Part shown: in pieces, positions 1-9,156 of the stretch
How the letters are laid out: each line of letters starts with the position of its first letter
Position numbering within the stretch: position 1 is the first letter of the stretch
Origin: Halocynthiibacter namhaensis
GTDB lineage: Bacteria > Pseudomonadota > Alphaproteobacteria > Rhodobacterales > Rhodobacteraceae
Assembly: GCF_000812685.1 (NCBI RefSeq)
Contig: NZ_JWIF01000058.1
Location: forward strand, 1 to 64,000
Length of the DNA stretch: 64,000 nt
Reading direction: 5' to 3'
The notes under the pieces: generated by a model
What the model saw: only the letters and a program-made list of their open reading frames with translations
Told to the model about the DNA's origin: nothing
Databases searched by the model: none
Position numbers and translations under genes: made by a program

Positions 1-104
1 CCGGTGCACTGCTTGATCGGTTGACACACCACGTCTCCATCCTGGAAATGAATGGCGAAAGCTATCGCCTCGGACAGAGCCGAAAAACTACCCAAAAACA
101 CTGA
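1..104 (+). CDS. istB: IS21-family transposition helper ATPase IstB, C-terminal end (partial)
   Basis: Reading frame 3 from the window edge gives about 33 residues (GALLDRLTHHVSILEMNGES, then YRLGQSRKTTQKH) ending in TGA at 102-104. The DRLTHH..ILEMNGESYRL stretch is the conserved C-terminal tail of IstB, the AAA+ helper that works with the IstA transposase. Only the tail is visible, so the ATPase motifs cannot be judged. The identification rests on recognising this short tail from memory of the family. Confidence 0.75.
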   Translation, partial: GALLDRLTHHVSILEMNGESYRLGQSRKTTQKH

Positions 105-264
105 CCAGAAATTGCCCCAATAGGGGCAATACGCCCGGGAACACGCTTGCTTTATGACGAGCCGCTGGTTCCCGGGCGCACGCCTCAAACCAACCGTCAC
201 TCAACGCCTCAACTGGCCTACTTTTACGCCGCCTCACTGGCCCATTTTTGCTCCGCCCTTGACA
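1..264 (+). mobile_element. Right end of an IS21-family insertion sequence (partial)
   Basis: The first 104 bases encode the C-terminus of an IstB-like transposition helper. The following non-coding stretch has the look of an IS21 terminus: two related blocks of about 20 bp (209-231 and 234-257, each with CTGGCC(T/C)A, a T-rich run and a (C/T)CCGCC/CGCCGCC end) followed by CTTGACA at 258-264, which reads TGTCAAG from the outside. Repeated transposase-binding blocks next to a TGT terminus are typical of the family. The rest of the element lies outside the window, so its integrity is unknown. Confidence 0.72.
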
Positions 265-373
265 GGAGCACGAGTTTTGGTGCAAAACTCATAAGTGCGC
301 CCTACCTATACCTTTACCTTTCTGGATGCTATCGTAGGTGCAGTGTTTAGGCATCAATCAGGACCCCAAAACC

Positions 374-799
374 ATGGCCATTTTCAGCGTCAGACATTCC
401 TCCGTAGGACGCACCACACATGCCCCCGGAACAGCAGGAGCACACGTCAGCTACATCACCCGTTCCGGTGCCTGTAGCGCCGTTATGGCCGAACACATGC
501 CAAAGCCCAAACCCGGTTCAAAAGGCGGTCCCGCCCGGCGCTGGCTTGATGAGCAAGAACAAGCAGACCGCAAGAACGCCCGTGTCATTGATAAAATCAT
601 GATCGCCCTTCCCCTGGAGTTGGACCAAACTAGGCAACTTGAACTGATCAATAGCTTCATGCAGACCCTCTCAGGCTCTGCACAGGGCAGAGACGCGCCA
701 GAACACCGCGACAGAGATCCTCAATGGCCAGCGCGACCTCATGACGGGTCAAAGGATCAAACAAACGAAACACTCATTCCGCCTGTCGCAAATAACTGA
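374..799 (+). pseudogene. MobA/MobL-type plasmid relaxase, truncated N-terminal remnant
   Basis: The start at 374 has an AGGA-type ribosome site just upstream and opens MAIFSVRHSSVGR, resembling the first strand of MobA/MobL relaxases. A segment rich in Arg and Glu follows (RWLDEQEQADRKNARV), then IALPLELDQTRQLELINSFM, which matches the conserved part before the catalytic histidine region. After about residue 105 the family resemblance stops: the expected HxHAH-type metal-binding histidines are missing and the frame ends at 799. Full-length relaxases have several hundred residues, so this is a broken gene. With the neighbouring IS21 end it points to plasmid- or ICE-derived DNA. Confidence 0.6.
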
Positions 800-1399
800 A
801 CCGAAACTCACCGATGAAGACGTAGCGCATCAGGAATACCTGGCTGTCTGGTGCGATGCCGACGGTGACGAACGCGATCCCTCCCCCAAACCACAACGAT
901 TGGATTACAATCGGGAGGTCTCAGGCTACCATGAGTTCCAACGACACGTTGCCGATTGGGAACCCTCAACCAAATTCAGGTGTCGTGCGACCACATTGGC
1001 AGAGACCAGGCGCGCTGCTGCCCAAATCTTCAGACCGGCGTGCAACAACGGCATCACCATGAACCAGTGTTCGAGCTTGGGACCACACAGGGCCCGCAGG
1101 ACACTGGCTAAGCCATGGGTGTTGCACGATACAATCGTTGCGAAAGGCTGGTTTGCCACATGAGCAGGATCAATGCCTGCCATAGGGTAATAGTAAAGAC
1201 TGGTGCCAAGCAAGACCATGAGGGCGGGCGTGTTCATCGGGAAGAGAGGCAAGCAATCAAAAGAAACTGCGCAGCCCCATAATTGAGCGATTGCTTGGTA
1301 TCTACAATGGCAGCTTGCCTGAGTTGGTTACTTATTAAGACGGACTATCTACAAATTTACATCGCAAGGGGTAAGTTGCCCCCTGTGATGTAAGGCTTA
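800..1399. other. Stretch without a recognisable gene
   Basis: Open frames cross this stretch on both strands (741-1163 plus, 926-1252 minus), but neither has a recognisable motif, a good ribosome site or convincing composition. It is most simply the decayed continuation of the mobile DNA around the relaxase remnant. I see no promoter or RNA gene in it. Confidence 0.5.
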
Positions 1400-1699
1400 C
1401 TATTGGCCAGCGTAAATGGGATTATTGTATCTTGCGCCTTCTTTATAGTCATCCCGAAGTGCAATACGGCCGGACTGATAGAGCTTCCGGCAATCGCTTG
1501 CATCGTGGTAGGCGTCTTCAGCTAACAATATGCTGTGCGCCATTTCTCCATCAAACCTGGGATCATCACAATCTCCATCATTTGCCCATTTACTTGTGTC
1601 GTTACCCCACGCGAAGCCAACAGGAAGTTGAGAAACTGTTGCGCACCCCATGAGTAAACAGAGGCAAGTGCTACCAATGATTTTTGTTGATTTTGACAT
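1400..1699 (-). CDS. Small predicted lipoprotein
   Basis: A 99-residue protein with a typical lipoprotein signal: basic start (MSKSTK), hydrophobic core, and lipobox LMGC with the cysteine near residue 19. It should be lipid-anchored in the cell envelope. The mature part has a GDCDDPRFDG motif, then an ED..HDASDC segment. That Cys/Asp pattern recurs, from memory, in small uncharacterised exported proteins of this bacterial family, and the two cysteines could form a disulfide. An AAGAAGG ribosome site lies 7 bases before ATG. No function can be assigned. It stands alone in the accessory strip and looks intact. Confidence 0.7.
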   Translation of the reverse strand: MSKSTKIIGSTCLCLLMGCATVSQLPVGFAWGNDTSKWANDGDCDDPRFDGEMAHSILLAEDAYHDASDCRKLYQSGRIALRDDYKEGARYNNPIYAGQ

Positions 1700-1824
1700 A
1701 TGAGTACCTTCTTTCGTCTGTAGGAATTAATTTAACATGATCTGGTTGTATTTATCACCGCTCACCATAAAGACTTCCGTTTATCCCAGCTGCCGGGATG
1801 ATCTTGCGCGTTCTCAAGCAATAG

Positions 1825-2055
1825 AACACTCGGCGGTCTCCCATCAACGAAACATTTCTTAGCCAAGCGGGCTCAGACAGCCTTGATGTTGTGCCTTTTG
1901 ATAGCAGTAAATCAGAGTTGCATATTTTTGGATATGGACGCTTGGCAACACTGCACCCTTCTCCGGTCGAGGTGAAGCTTGAGGGGGATGAGTACATTAC
2001 CCCTACGATGTACTTCTGGAAAGACGCCCAAGGCAATTGGCATCCGAGGGATTAA
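1825..2055 (+). pseudogene. Decayed C-terminal coding fragment, unknown family
   Basis: Between a TAG at 1822 and a TAA ending at 2055 an open frame without a convincing start reads like real protein (for example SELHIFGYGRLATLHPSPVE, then a Tyr/Trp-containing end, FWKDAQGNWHPRD). There is no ATG with a ribosome site at its beginning, so it looks like the 3' end of a gene that has lost its 5' part. The opposite-strand frame over the same bases looks like a shadow. The family is not recognised. Confidence 0.3.
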
Positions 2056-2343
2056 GCCTATGAAGCCCATCGCCCGCAAAACTGACCTGCACTCAGGGGC
2101 CGCGCAATCGGAGCCCCCCTAAACGTGGCCCGACGGAACATGATCCTCAATCGCGAAGTCCTAAAACAGAGAGTTCTGCGCTTCTTGCCTTGGTCCCAAC
2201 ATCGCCGAAATCTCCTATATCAATAGGGAAATTGAATCAGTTAGACGTTCCGAAATCAACAAGCGTTTTTCAACAGAATAGGTCCAAAGCGGTCCTTTCG
2301 GTTCGGGTTTTGCACCCTGCTCTTAATACCGCGTGCCATAGTT
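2056..2343. other. Intergenic stretch, nothing recognised
   Basis: Only short frames without ribosome sites occur here (for example a 20-codon ATG frame at about 2060 and a 62-codon frame at 2190). None resembles a known family. It separates the coding remnant at 1825 from the 3' end of the AraC-type regulator. No clear terminator was found. Confidence 0.4.
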
Positions 2344-3279
2344 TCAGGCCTTACTTTTCCGAAAATCTCGGGCTGTAATACCGGTCGCGCGTTTAAACAC
2401 TCGACTGAAATGTGACGATTCTTGAAACCCGTATCGCTGCGCAATCACAGTCAGCGTTGATTTATCAAGCTGATTGGCCAGATCCCGCTTCACGCTTTCA
2501 ATACGCTGGTGCTGAACATACCCGGAAAAGGTCAGCGCCTGATCTGAAAACAGGGAATGCAAGTAGCGTTGTGAAATGCCCTGCGCCCTTGCCACAGTCT
2601 CAACAGACAACGAATAATCTTCAAGATTGTTGTGAATGTAGTTTTGAACACGTTGCAAGAGAAGCTTTCTGGGTGCTTCAACGCGATAATCCGCCTGACT
2701 TGCGCAGAATACCGTTTTAACCAAGGAGGTGATAACATCTTGCGCGACATGATTTTCTGAAGGTGACATCAACCCACTGTTGAGAAACGACGAACGAACG
2801 ACTTGAAACAAGACCGCAGCCACACCCTTATTAATATTCGCTTTGCGTTGGGAAGGCTCAACCCCACCTCTTTGACCAGAAAAGACGAATTTGGGAATGC
2901 GTATTGAATAGCTATCAATCTGATTGATTGTCTGAAACGAGAATTCGTCTTCACTATCCCAAAGATAAGCATCGCCTGGCGACAGAACGTCTCGATGTTC
3001 ATTGCTAGAAACATTTTCGTGCCCATCGATCATAAACTGAACAGAGTAATACGCATCTTCAGAACGCTGGATTTCGCGTTTACTGCGATATCCTTCGCAA
3101 GAGGAAAACTGACTATTTGTCATCCCAATCGAACCAATCGCAGCAGAACTAAAATCCATGGAAAAGCTGTCGGACGACGGACGATCCAGTTGCCACGGAA
3201 CAGCAGATTCCGTCATTTGAGAATGCCAAGCGTCATAGGCTTGGCCTGTTGGTTGATCCACAGTACTCCAGCGATACAT
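2344..3279 (-). CDS. AraC-family transcriptional regulator
   Basis: A 311-residue regulator when started at the ATG at 3279, which has GAAGGGGTG just before it; the longer frame to 3330 has no such site. The N-terminal half resembles the AraC-binding-like sensor domain (SVQFMIDGHENVSSNEHRDV, then LSPGDAYLWDS). The C-terminal 100 residues form the double helix-turn-helix: VETVARAQGISQRYLHSLF for the first and TVIAQRYGFQESSHFSRVFK for the second, the latter carrying the family signature GF...S.FSR.FK. It should bind DNA in the cytoplasm and respond to a small molecule. No target gene is adjacent, so its regulon is unknown. Confidence 0.88.
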   Translation of the reverse strand: MYRWSTVDQPTGQAYDAWHSQMTESAVPWQLDRPSSDSFSMDFSSAAIGSIGMTNSQFSSCEGYRSKREIQRSEDAYYSVQFMIDGHENVSSNEHRDVLSPGDAYLWDSEDEFSFQTINQIDSYSIRIPKFVFSGQRGGVEPSQRKANINKGVAAVLFQVVRSSFLNSGLMSPSENHVAQDVITSLVKTVFCASQADYRVEAPRKLLLQRVQNYIHNNLEDYSLSVETVARAQGISQRYLHSLFSDQALTFSGYVQHQRIESVKRDLANQLDKSTLTVIAQRYGFQESSHFSRVFKRATGITARDFRKSKA

Positions 3280-3539
3280 TTTCACCCCTTCATAGATCAC
3301 TATTGTGAAGAAATAGGAAAGACAGGACAACCTAGCGTTTTGTATAGGCAGAAGAAATCTGCTCTGTATGCCTTAGTTTTGACAACTTCAGAAAAAGAGA
3401 GCAGAGAAAAACGTGACGTGCCACGCATGTCATCCCGATCACCGGGCAGACATCACGGAAACTGCACTATTCAAGACATACGCAGAGTTGTGGTGAACGG
3501 CTTTTTCTGCCCATCAATGACCTCGATAGTGTTAAAAGC
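3280..3539. other. Intergenic stretch upstream of the AraC gene
   Basis: This region contains the presumed promoter of the minus-strand AraC-type gene. A plus-strand frame runs through it from 2995 to 3561, but over the AraC gene that frame is antisense to real coding sequence and its tail has no family features. I see no gene here. Confidence 0.4.
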
Positions 3540-3816
3540 ATGGATGCATCCGTTGCCGTGACTGCGCGCGGGATCATTCAGGTAGAGCAGTCTATGAATT
3601 CAAACCTGTCAAAATCAGCCGAATTCGCCCGAGCGAAAACTTAGTAACGATTAACATCCCTGACGCCACCCCAGAGCTTATTCGCGCATACAAGGGGACG
3701 AGATCAAAGTTGTGGAAGAGCGCCATTATAGACTTGTTCCAGCCAAAGATCTGGACCGAGGTGCGATGCAAAACTATCGCGATTGGATTATTAGGTTTGA
3801 ACGTTTGCAATTGTGA
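3540..3816 (+). pseudogene. Frameshifted coding remnant, unknown family
   Basis: Protein-like sequence continues across three plus-strand frames. From the ATG at 3540 it reads MDASVAVTARGIIQVEQ; from about 3581, in the next frame, AVYEFKPVKISRIRPSENLV and then INIPDATPELIRAYKG; from 3697, in the third frame, DEIKVVEERHYRLVPAKDLD and on to a TGA at 3814-3816. The last two pieces join smoothly at Lys-Gly/Asp, which suggests at least one frameshift in a former gene. I do not recognise the family. It fits the general decay of this end of the window. Confidence 0.4.
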
Positions 3817-3944
3817 TCTAGTGTTTTGTCATGTGACTACAAATGCATTCACGCGCCTCACGGGCGCATGTTATCGGTGCCACCTCCTAAGCAATCACGT
3901 TGATACCACCAACCGCAGCAGGCTTTGCACAAAATCCGTTGGTT

Positions 3945-3972
3945 GAAAAATGGAGGCTCATATAGAGCCCCC
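3945..3972 (-). terminator. Rho-independent terminator of the class V aminotransferase gene
   Basis: On the minus strand GGGGGCTC-TATAT-GAGCCTCC forms an almost perfect stem-loop followed by ATTTTTC. It lies 12 bases after the aminotransferase stop codon, in the correct orientation. Confidence 0.75.
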
Positions 3973-3983
3973 AACAGATTCAA

Positions 3984-5114
3984 TCAGCCAAACACTTGAT
4001 CAAGCGCCGCTTCGAGACGCCCAACGGAAGCATCCACATCATACAGCTTATCAAGGCCAAACAGGCCAAGGCGGAAGCTTTTGTAATCCGGGCCTTCTTC
4101 GACCATCAGGGGCACACCGGCCGCGATTTGTATGCCCAAAGCGGCAAAGGCTTTGCCCATCTGCACATCGGCATCATCCGTGTAGCTGACAACAACGCCA
4201 GGCGCACCAAACCCATCCGCTGCAACAGATTTGATGCCGCGATTGGCAAGGGCCTCGCGCACACGCGTGCCTTGTTCCCACTGCGCCGCCTCCAGCTTTT
4301 CAAATCCGTATTCGCGGGTTTCAAGCATCGTGTCGCGAAAGTCTTTCAACGCATCGGTCGGCATGGTCGCGTGATAGGCATGGCCGCCGGCCTCATAGGC
4401 TTCCATGATCGTCAGCCATTTGCCCAGATCCACGGCAAAGCTTGTGGATTGCGTGGCTTTCACCACGTCACGTGCGCGGTCGTTCATCATCACAAGACCC
4501 GCGGATGGGGACGCGGACCAACCCTTTTGCGGGGCGGAAATCAGCACATCCACGCCGCAGTCTTTCATATCAACCCAGGCACAGCCCGATGCGATACAAT
4601 CCAACACAAACAAACCGCCGTGTTCATGCATCGCGCCCGCCACGGCCTTTAGGTAATCTTTTGGCAGGATCATGCCCGACGCGGTTTCCACATGGGGGGC
4701 GAACAGCACGTCTGGCTTTTCTTCGCGAATTTTCGCGACGACTTCATCCACCGGGCATGGGGCGAATGGGGCGTCTACCGCATTGCCGGACCGGCGCGCC
4801 ATCATCACGGTTTCTGAAGACGGGATCGCGCCCATCTCAAAGATTTGGCTCCAGCGGAAACTAAAAAACCCGTTACGAATAACCATCGTGGATTTTCCAG
4901 TCGCCAGCTGCCGCGCCACGGCTTCCATCGCGTAGGTCCCACCACCAGGCACCAAAGCCACGTGATCGGCCTTATACACATCCTTAAGAATGGATGAGAT
5001 ATCGCGCATAACCCCCTGAAAGCTTGCGGACATATGGTTAAGCGAGCGATCCGTGAAAACCACAGAATATTCCAGAAGACCATCAGGGTCGATATCGTTG
5101 AGAAGTGCGGGCAT
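3984..5114 (-). CDS. PLP-dependent class V aminotransferase (alanine/serine-glyoxylate aminotransferase-like)
   Basis: A 376-residue fold-type I enzyme. The Schiff-base lysine sits in SAPQKGWSASP near residue 220, preceded by the cofactor-binding Asp in FVLDCIASGCAW. The glycine-rich VPGGGTYAMEAVARQ near residue 56 matches the phosphate-binding turn. Length and layout fit the alanine-glyoxylate / serine-glyoxylate aminotransferase family, which moves amino groups between small amino acids and glyoxylate or pyruvate in the cytoplasm. CAGGAGG precedes the ATG. It is followed by its own terminator and lies downstream of two Lrp/AsnC regulators that may control it. The exact substrate cannot be read from sequence. 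Confidence 0.85.
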   Translation of the reverse strand: MPALLNDIDPDGLLEYSVVFTDRSLNHMSASFQGVMRDISSILKDVYKADHVALVPGGGTYAMEAVARQLATGKSTMVIRNGFFSFRWSQIFEMGAIPSSETVMMARRSGNAVDAPFAPCPVDEVVAKIREEKPDVLFAPHVETASGMILPKDYLKAVAGAMHEHGGLFVLDCIASGCAWVDMKDCGVDVLISAPQKGWSASPSAGLVMMNDRARDVVKATQSTSFAVDLGKWLTIMEAYEAGGHAYHATMPTDALKDFRDTMLETREYGFEKLEAAQWEQGTRVREALANRGIKSVAADGFGAPGVVVSYTDDADVQMGKAFAALGIQIAAGVPLMVEEGPDYKSFRLGLFGLDKLYDVDASVGRLEAALDQVFG

Positions 5115-5201
5115 CAGGGCCTCCTGTCATGTGTTTTGCAATTGATGACCTGAAAACTGCCCCTTGGGAAGCCTGTTGTTGGACAAAGAGTTTTCGCAAA
5201 A

Positions 5202-5681
5202 TCAGGAAACTGTTTCAGTCTGCTGCAACGGTCCGGGCAGCTGTTCTTCTGACAAAAGCACATTGGCCTCGATATTGCCCACCCCAGGCAGGTTCATCAT
5301 GCGGCGGCGCAAAACGCGTTCAAAATCCGCTATGTCACGCGCAACAACCCGCACGCGGTAATCATAAAGGCCCAGCACATGTTGCACGGATTGCACCTCA
5401 GGAATCGCTGTGATGGCGCGTTCAAAATCGTCCAGGCTGACCCGCCCTTTGGTGGCCAGCTTGATGCCCAGAAACACGGTCACACCAAAGCCAAGCGCCT
5501 CTGCATTCAAGGCCACCCGCCGCCCTGAGATGATCCCTTCTTTCTCTAGGCGCCGTATGCGCCGCCAGGTCGCGGGTTGGGACAGATCAAGCCGCCGCCC
5601 CAACGCCCCCGCACTTAAGGTCGCATCCTTGGACAAAGCCCGCAGGATCGCGAAATCAATGTCATCAGGTTCAAAGCTCAT
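5202..5681 (-). CDS. Lrp/AsnC-family transcriptional regulator (second of a pair)
   Basis: A 159-residue regulator: an N-terminal winged helix (DDIDFAILRALSKDATLSAG, then LGRRLDLSQPATWRRIRRLE as recognition region) and a C-terminal RAM/Lrp ligand-binding domain (EVQSVQHVLGLYDYRVRVVA). Such proteins form octamers and sense amino acids. Its ATG overlaps the stop of the preceding regulator gene as ATGA, so the two are translationally coupled. The usual helix-turn-helix serine pattern (S.pAv..Rir.Le) has Thr-Trp here. The likely targets are the adjacent aminotransferase and/or ilvC. Confidence 0.9.
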   Translation of the reverse strand: MSFEPDDIDFAILRALSKDATLSAGALGRRLDLSQPATWRRIRRLEKEGIISGRRVALNAEALGFGVTVFLGIKLATKGRVSLDDFERAITAIPEVQSVQHVLGLYDYRVRVVARDIADFERVLRRRMMNLPGVGNIEANVLLSEEQLPGPLQQTETVS

Positions 5682-6136
5682 AATGGCAGCCCCCGGCTTG
5701 ATTTGATCTCGGCCACCTGCATCAGGGCTTCGATATCGGCGATATGCGGCAGGGTCAGGATTTTACTGCGATACAGCTGTTGGTAATGTTTCATATCCTG
5801 CGCGAGCACCGACAGGCGTACATCGACCTGCCCCAAAAATGTCTGCAGCTCCACGACCTCGGGGATCTGACGCGCCGCATCCATAAATTCGTCAAAAGCA
5901 CGTGGCACGGTCTTGTCCAAAGTCACCCGCAAAGACACCTCAGCCTCATAGCCAAGGGCCGCCCAGTTGATGACAGCACGTTGACCCTGATAGATCCCAG
6001 CTTCGCGCATCCGTTCCAAGCGGCGCGCACAGGTGGCCGTGTTGGTCCCCGCTCGTTCCGCAAGCTCTGCATTGTTCAGACTCGGTTCTGCTTGCAGTTG
6101 CCGCAGGATACGTCGGTCGCCATCAGTAATTTGCAT
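5678..6136 (-). CDS. Lrp/AsnC-family transcriptional regulator (first of a pair)
   Basis: About 152 residues from the ATG at 6136; the frame extends to 6178, but MQITDGDRRILRQLQ matches the usual Lrp N-terminus. Helix-turn-helix: LNNAELAERAGTNTATCARR. The C-terminal RAM domain has VVELQTFLGQVDVRLSVLAQ. It is only distantly similar to its partner encoded next, so the pair is probably not a recent duplication. It is divergent from ilvC with about 130 bp between them, the classical position for a regulator of a branched-chain amino-acid gene. Co-assembly of the two proteins is possible but not shown. Confidence 0.88.
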   Translation of the reverse strand: MQITDGDRRILRQLQAEPSLNNAELAERAGTNTATCARRLERMREAGIYQGQRAVINWAALGYEAEVSLRVTLDKTVPRAFDEFMDAARQIPEVVELQTFLGQVDVRLSVLAQDMKHYQQLYRSKILTLPHIADIEALMQVAEIKSSRGLPL

Positions 6137-6162
6137 GAAATTTACTCTATTTTTGATTTTCG

Positions 6163-6224
6163 CGCATAAATTTCTCAATACCAGATAAAAAATATCCAGT
6201 CCAACAATTCATATCCCGCATAAA
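6163..6224. promoter_or_regulatory. Direct repeats in the lrp-ilvC divergent region, candidate Lrp sites
   Basis: Two identical CGCATAAA octamers (6163-6170 and 6217-6224) lie 54 bp apart, about five helical turns, in the AT-rich 131-bp region between the divergent regulator and ilvC. Lrp-family octamers often bind phased AT-rich sites. This is a candidate only; the repeats are short. Confidence 0.35.
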
Positions 6225-6237
6225 ACCCTGTATCTAA

Positions 6238-7290
<1,053 letters not shown>

Positions 7291-7312
7291 GATTCTTTAA
7301 CTAATAATTTGA

Positions 7313-7339
7313 AGCCCCCGCAGTGTCGGGGGCTTTTTT
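7313..7339 (+). terminator. Rho-independent terminator of ilvC
   Basis: GCCCCC and GGGGGC pair around a short loop and are followed by TTTTTTG, 22 bases after the ilvC stop. The open frame of the next gene begins nominally inside this T-run at a GTG, which argues for the downstream start chosen for that gene. Confidence 0.9.
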
Positions 7340-7456
7340 GTGCCTAATCTTGCGCTCATCCCTACAGATCTTGCGCAACTCCCCCGCCCCCTGTTCTCAG
7401 ATCGCATCTGCGCCCATACTTTCCGTGCCAGCGAAACAGCCAGCACGGAGCAAACA

Positions 7457-8620
7457 ATGCAACATCAGATCCTTCCCCGCGAAGCTTATACAAGCCAGAC
7501 GTGGTTCCAGCACGAACAGGAAACCCTGTTTAACGGGCATTGGCAGCTTGCCGGATTTGACAGCGATTTCACGGAAGCTGGTGACTACATCACCCTGCGT
7601 GCGGGTCTTACGCCGCTCTGTGTGGTGCAAGGGGCGGATGACGAAGTGCGGGCGTTCAAGAACATCTGCCGCCACCGCGGCACCGAACTTCTGGAAGGGC
7701 GCGGCAATGCCGGAAAAACCCTTGTGTGCCCCTACCACCGCTGGACATTCGGCCTTGATGGCCAGTTGCGCGGCATCCCGAATCGCGCCGCTTGTTTCCC
7801 CGATCTTGATCGCAAAGCCAACAATCTGCATGGGGCCGCCATTGGGCGATGGAAGGGCATGATCTTTGTGAATTCTGACGCAAATGCTAATTTCGACGCG
7901 TGGATTTCCCCCTTAAACAGCGCCGCATTCCCACATGATATCACCGACCCTGGCCTGCAGCGCAGCGAGACCTTCACCTATCTCATGCAATGCAATTGGA
8001 AGGTCTTCTATGAGAACGCGATCGACGGTTACCACCTTGCCTATCTGCACGAAAAAACCCTTGGCGGCCCGAAACCTGGGCTGAATGAATGGGCGCAGCA
8101 TGGGGATCATCTTGTTTGGTATTCCACCGAACGTGACGGCATTCGCAATCGCATCCCCATGTTCATCGAGAACCAAGCGCGCGGCAGTGGCATGCCTTAT
8201 ATCAAAGGCGCAAAAGACCCAGGCTATGGCGGTGTATACATGTTATATCCCCTGACGATGATCGTCCCATCCCCCTGGTCATTGACCGTTTCAACCTTGG
8301 AACCCGTGGATGCGACAACCACTATAATGCGGTCACAAACCTGGTCGCCAAAATCTTGGTGGAGCTACAAAGAACCGCTTGATGGCACCCCGGGCTATGA
8401 CGCGGCAACCGGATTGGTCGAAAGCAAAAACTGGACGAAACACCCGCTTGAAACAGGCGACTTCCAAACCGAAGATGTTTGGGTCTGCGAGAAAATGCAA
8501 CGCGCCATGGCCTCGCCCCATTGGTCCGTGGCGGCTTTGGCTAAGGGCATCGGTTGTGAAGACCCGCTGCGTTGGTTCCAAACGCAGGTCAAACGAGACT
8601 GCCCAAGCAATACTGGTTGA
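7457..8620 (+). CDS. Rieske [2Fe-2S] ring-hydroxylating-type oxygenase, alpha subunit
   Basis: 387 residues from the ATG at 7457, which has CGGAG upstream; a longer frame starts at a GTG inside the ilvC terminator and is unlikely. The Rieske cluster ligands are Cys71-x-His73 (CRHRG) and Cys91-x2-His94 (CPYHRW). The mononuclear iron site is in ENAIDGYHLAYLH near residue 190. The family includes aromatic dioxygenases and monooxygenases of quaternary amines such as glycine betaine. It needs an electron-donating reductase, but none is encoded nearby. A cupin and an EamA exporter gene follow on the same strand, suggesting an operon acting on one small compound. The substrate is not predictable. 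Confidence 0.88.
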   Translation: MQHQILPREAYTSQTWFQHEQETLFNGHWQLAGFDSDFTEAGDYITLRAGLTPLCVVQGADDEVRAFKNICRHRGTELLEGRGNAGKTLVCPYHRWTFGLDGQLRGIPNRAACFPDLDRKANNLHGAAIGRWKGMIFVNSDANANFDAWISPLNSAAFPHDITDPGLQRSETFTYLMQCNWKVFYENAIDGYHLAYLHEKTLGGPKPGLNEWAQHGDHLVWYSTERDGIRNRIPMFIENQARGSGMPYIKGAKDPGYGGVYMLYPLTMIVPSPWSLTVSTLEPVDATTTIMRSQTWSPKSWWSYKEPLDGTPGYDAATGLVESKNWTKHPLETGDFQTEDVWVCEKMQRAMASPHWSVAALAKGIGCEDPLRWFQTQVKRDCPSNTG

Positions 8621-8667
8621 CGTTGACAAGAATGCGGGGTTCTCTTCACAGCCTGAGAGGATCCCAC

Positions 8668-9153
8668 ATGCCCAAATTCACCAGAACCACCGTCACCCGC
8701 GAAACGGAAAACCCAGATCACATCTGCGGCCCTTGCGAGGCCCTGTTGTTTAGTGATAGCGGTGGCCTAACGCAATTCGGTGCATTTGAGGAAATCCTGC
8801 CCCCTGGCTCGGCCTCATCCATCAAACACTGGCACGCCACTGAGGATGAGATGATCTATATGATCGAGGGCGAAGCCACCGTCCACGAGGGCGACGATAT
8901 CTATTCGCTGAAAGCTGGTGAAAGCGCCACGTTCAAAGCCGGCACCCCCGCCGGGCATTGCCTGATCAACACCAGTGACGCGGCGGTGCGTTATCTGGTC
9001 ATCGGCACACGTTCCAACGCTGACACGGTCACCTATCCCGATCATGATCGCGTGCTGAAATTCACCCGCGACCCAGGCGCGCCCACCCTGCGCAGCCGAG
9101 ACTTTACCACTCTTGCGGGTACGCCCGCAGATTCCCCATATAAGAAGCCCTAA
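8668..9153 (+). CDS. Cupin-domain protein
   Basis: A 161-residue single-domain cupin. The ATG at 8668 has GAGAGG before it; the frame extends upstream into the previous gene, without support. Cupin motif 1 is SSIKHWHATEDEMIYMIEGE near residue 50, with H.H...E metal ligands, and motif 2 is AGTPAGHCLINTS. It could be a metal-dependent isomerase or dioxygenase, or a sensor. It is 47 bp after the Rieske gene and 3 bp before the EamA gene, so it is probably cotranscribed with both. Confidence 0.85.
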   Translation: MPKFTRTTVTRETENPDHICGPCEALLFSDSGGLTQFGAFEEILPPGSASSIKHWHATEDEMIYMIEGEATVHEGDDIYSLKAGESATFKAGTPAGHCLINTSDAAVRYLVIGTRSNADTVTYPDHDRVLKFTRDPGAPTLRSRDFTTLAGTPADSPYKKP

Positions 9154-9156
9154 CCC

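Noticed and set aside
741-1163. Plus-strand frame as a continuation of the relaxase
   Set aside because: It overlaps the relaxase remnant in another frame, and I could not find relaxase motifs in it.
926-1252. Minus-strand frame with hydrophobic stretches (108 codons)
   Set aside because: No ribosome site, no signal-peptide logic and no family resemblance; the surroundings are decayed DNA.
2995-3561. Plus-strand frame of 188 codons
   Set aside because: Most of it is antisense to the AraC-type gene, and the rest has no recognisable features.
3996-4652. Plus-strand open frame of 218 codons
   Set aside because: It is antisense to the class V aminotransferase, whose catalytic lysine motif is plain.
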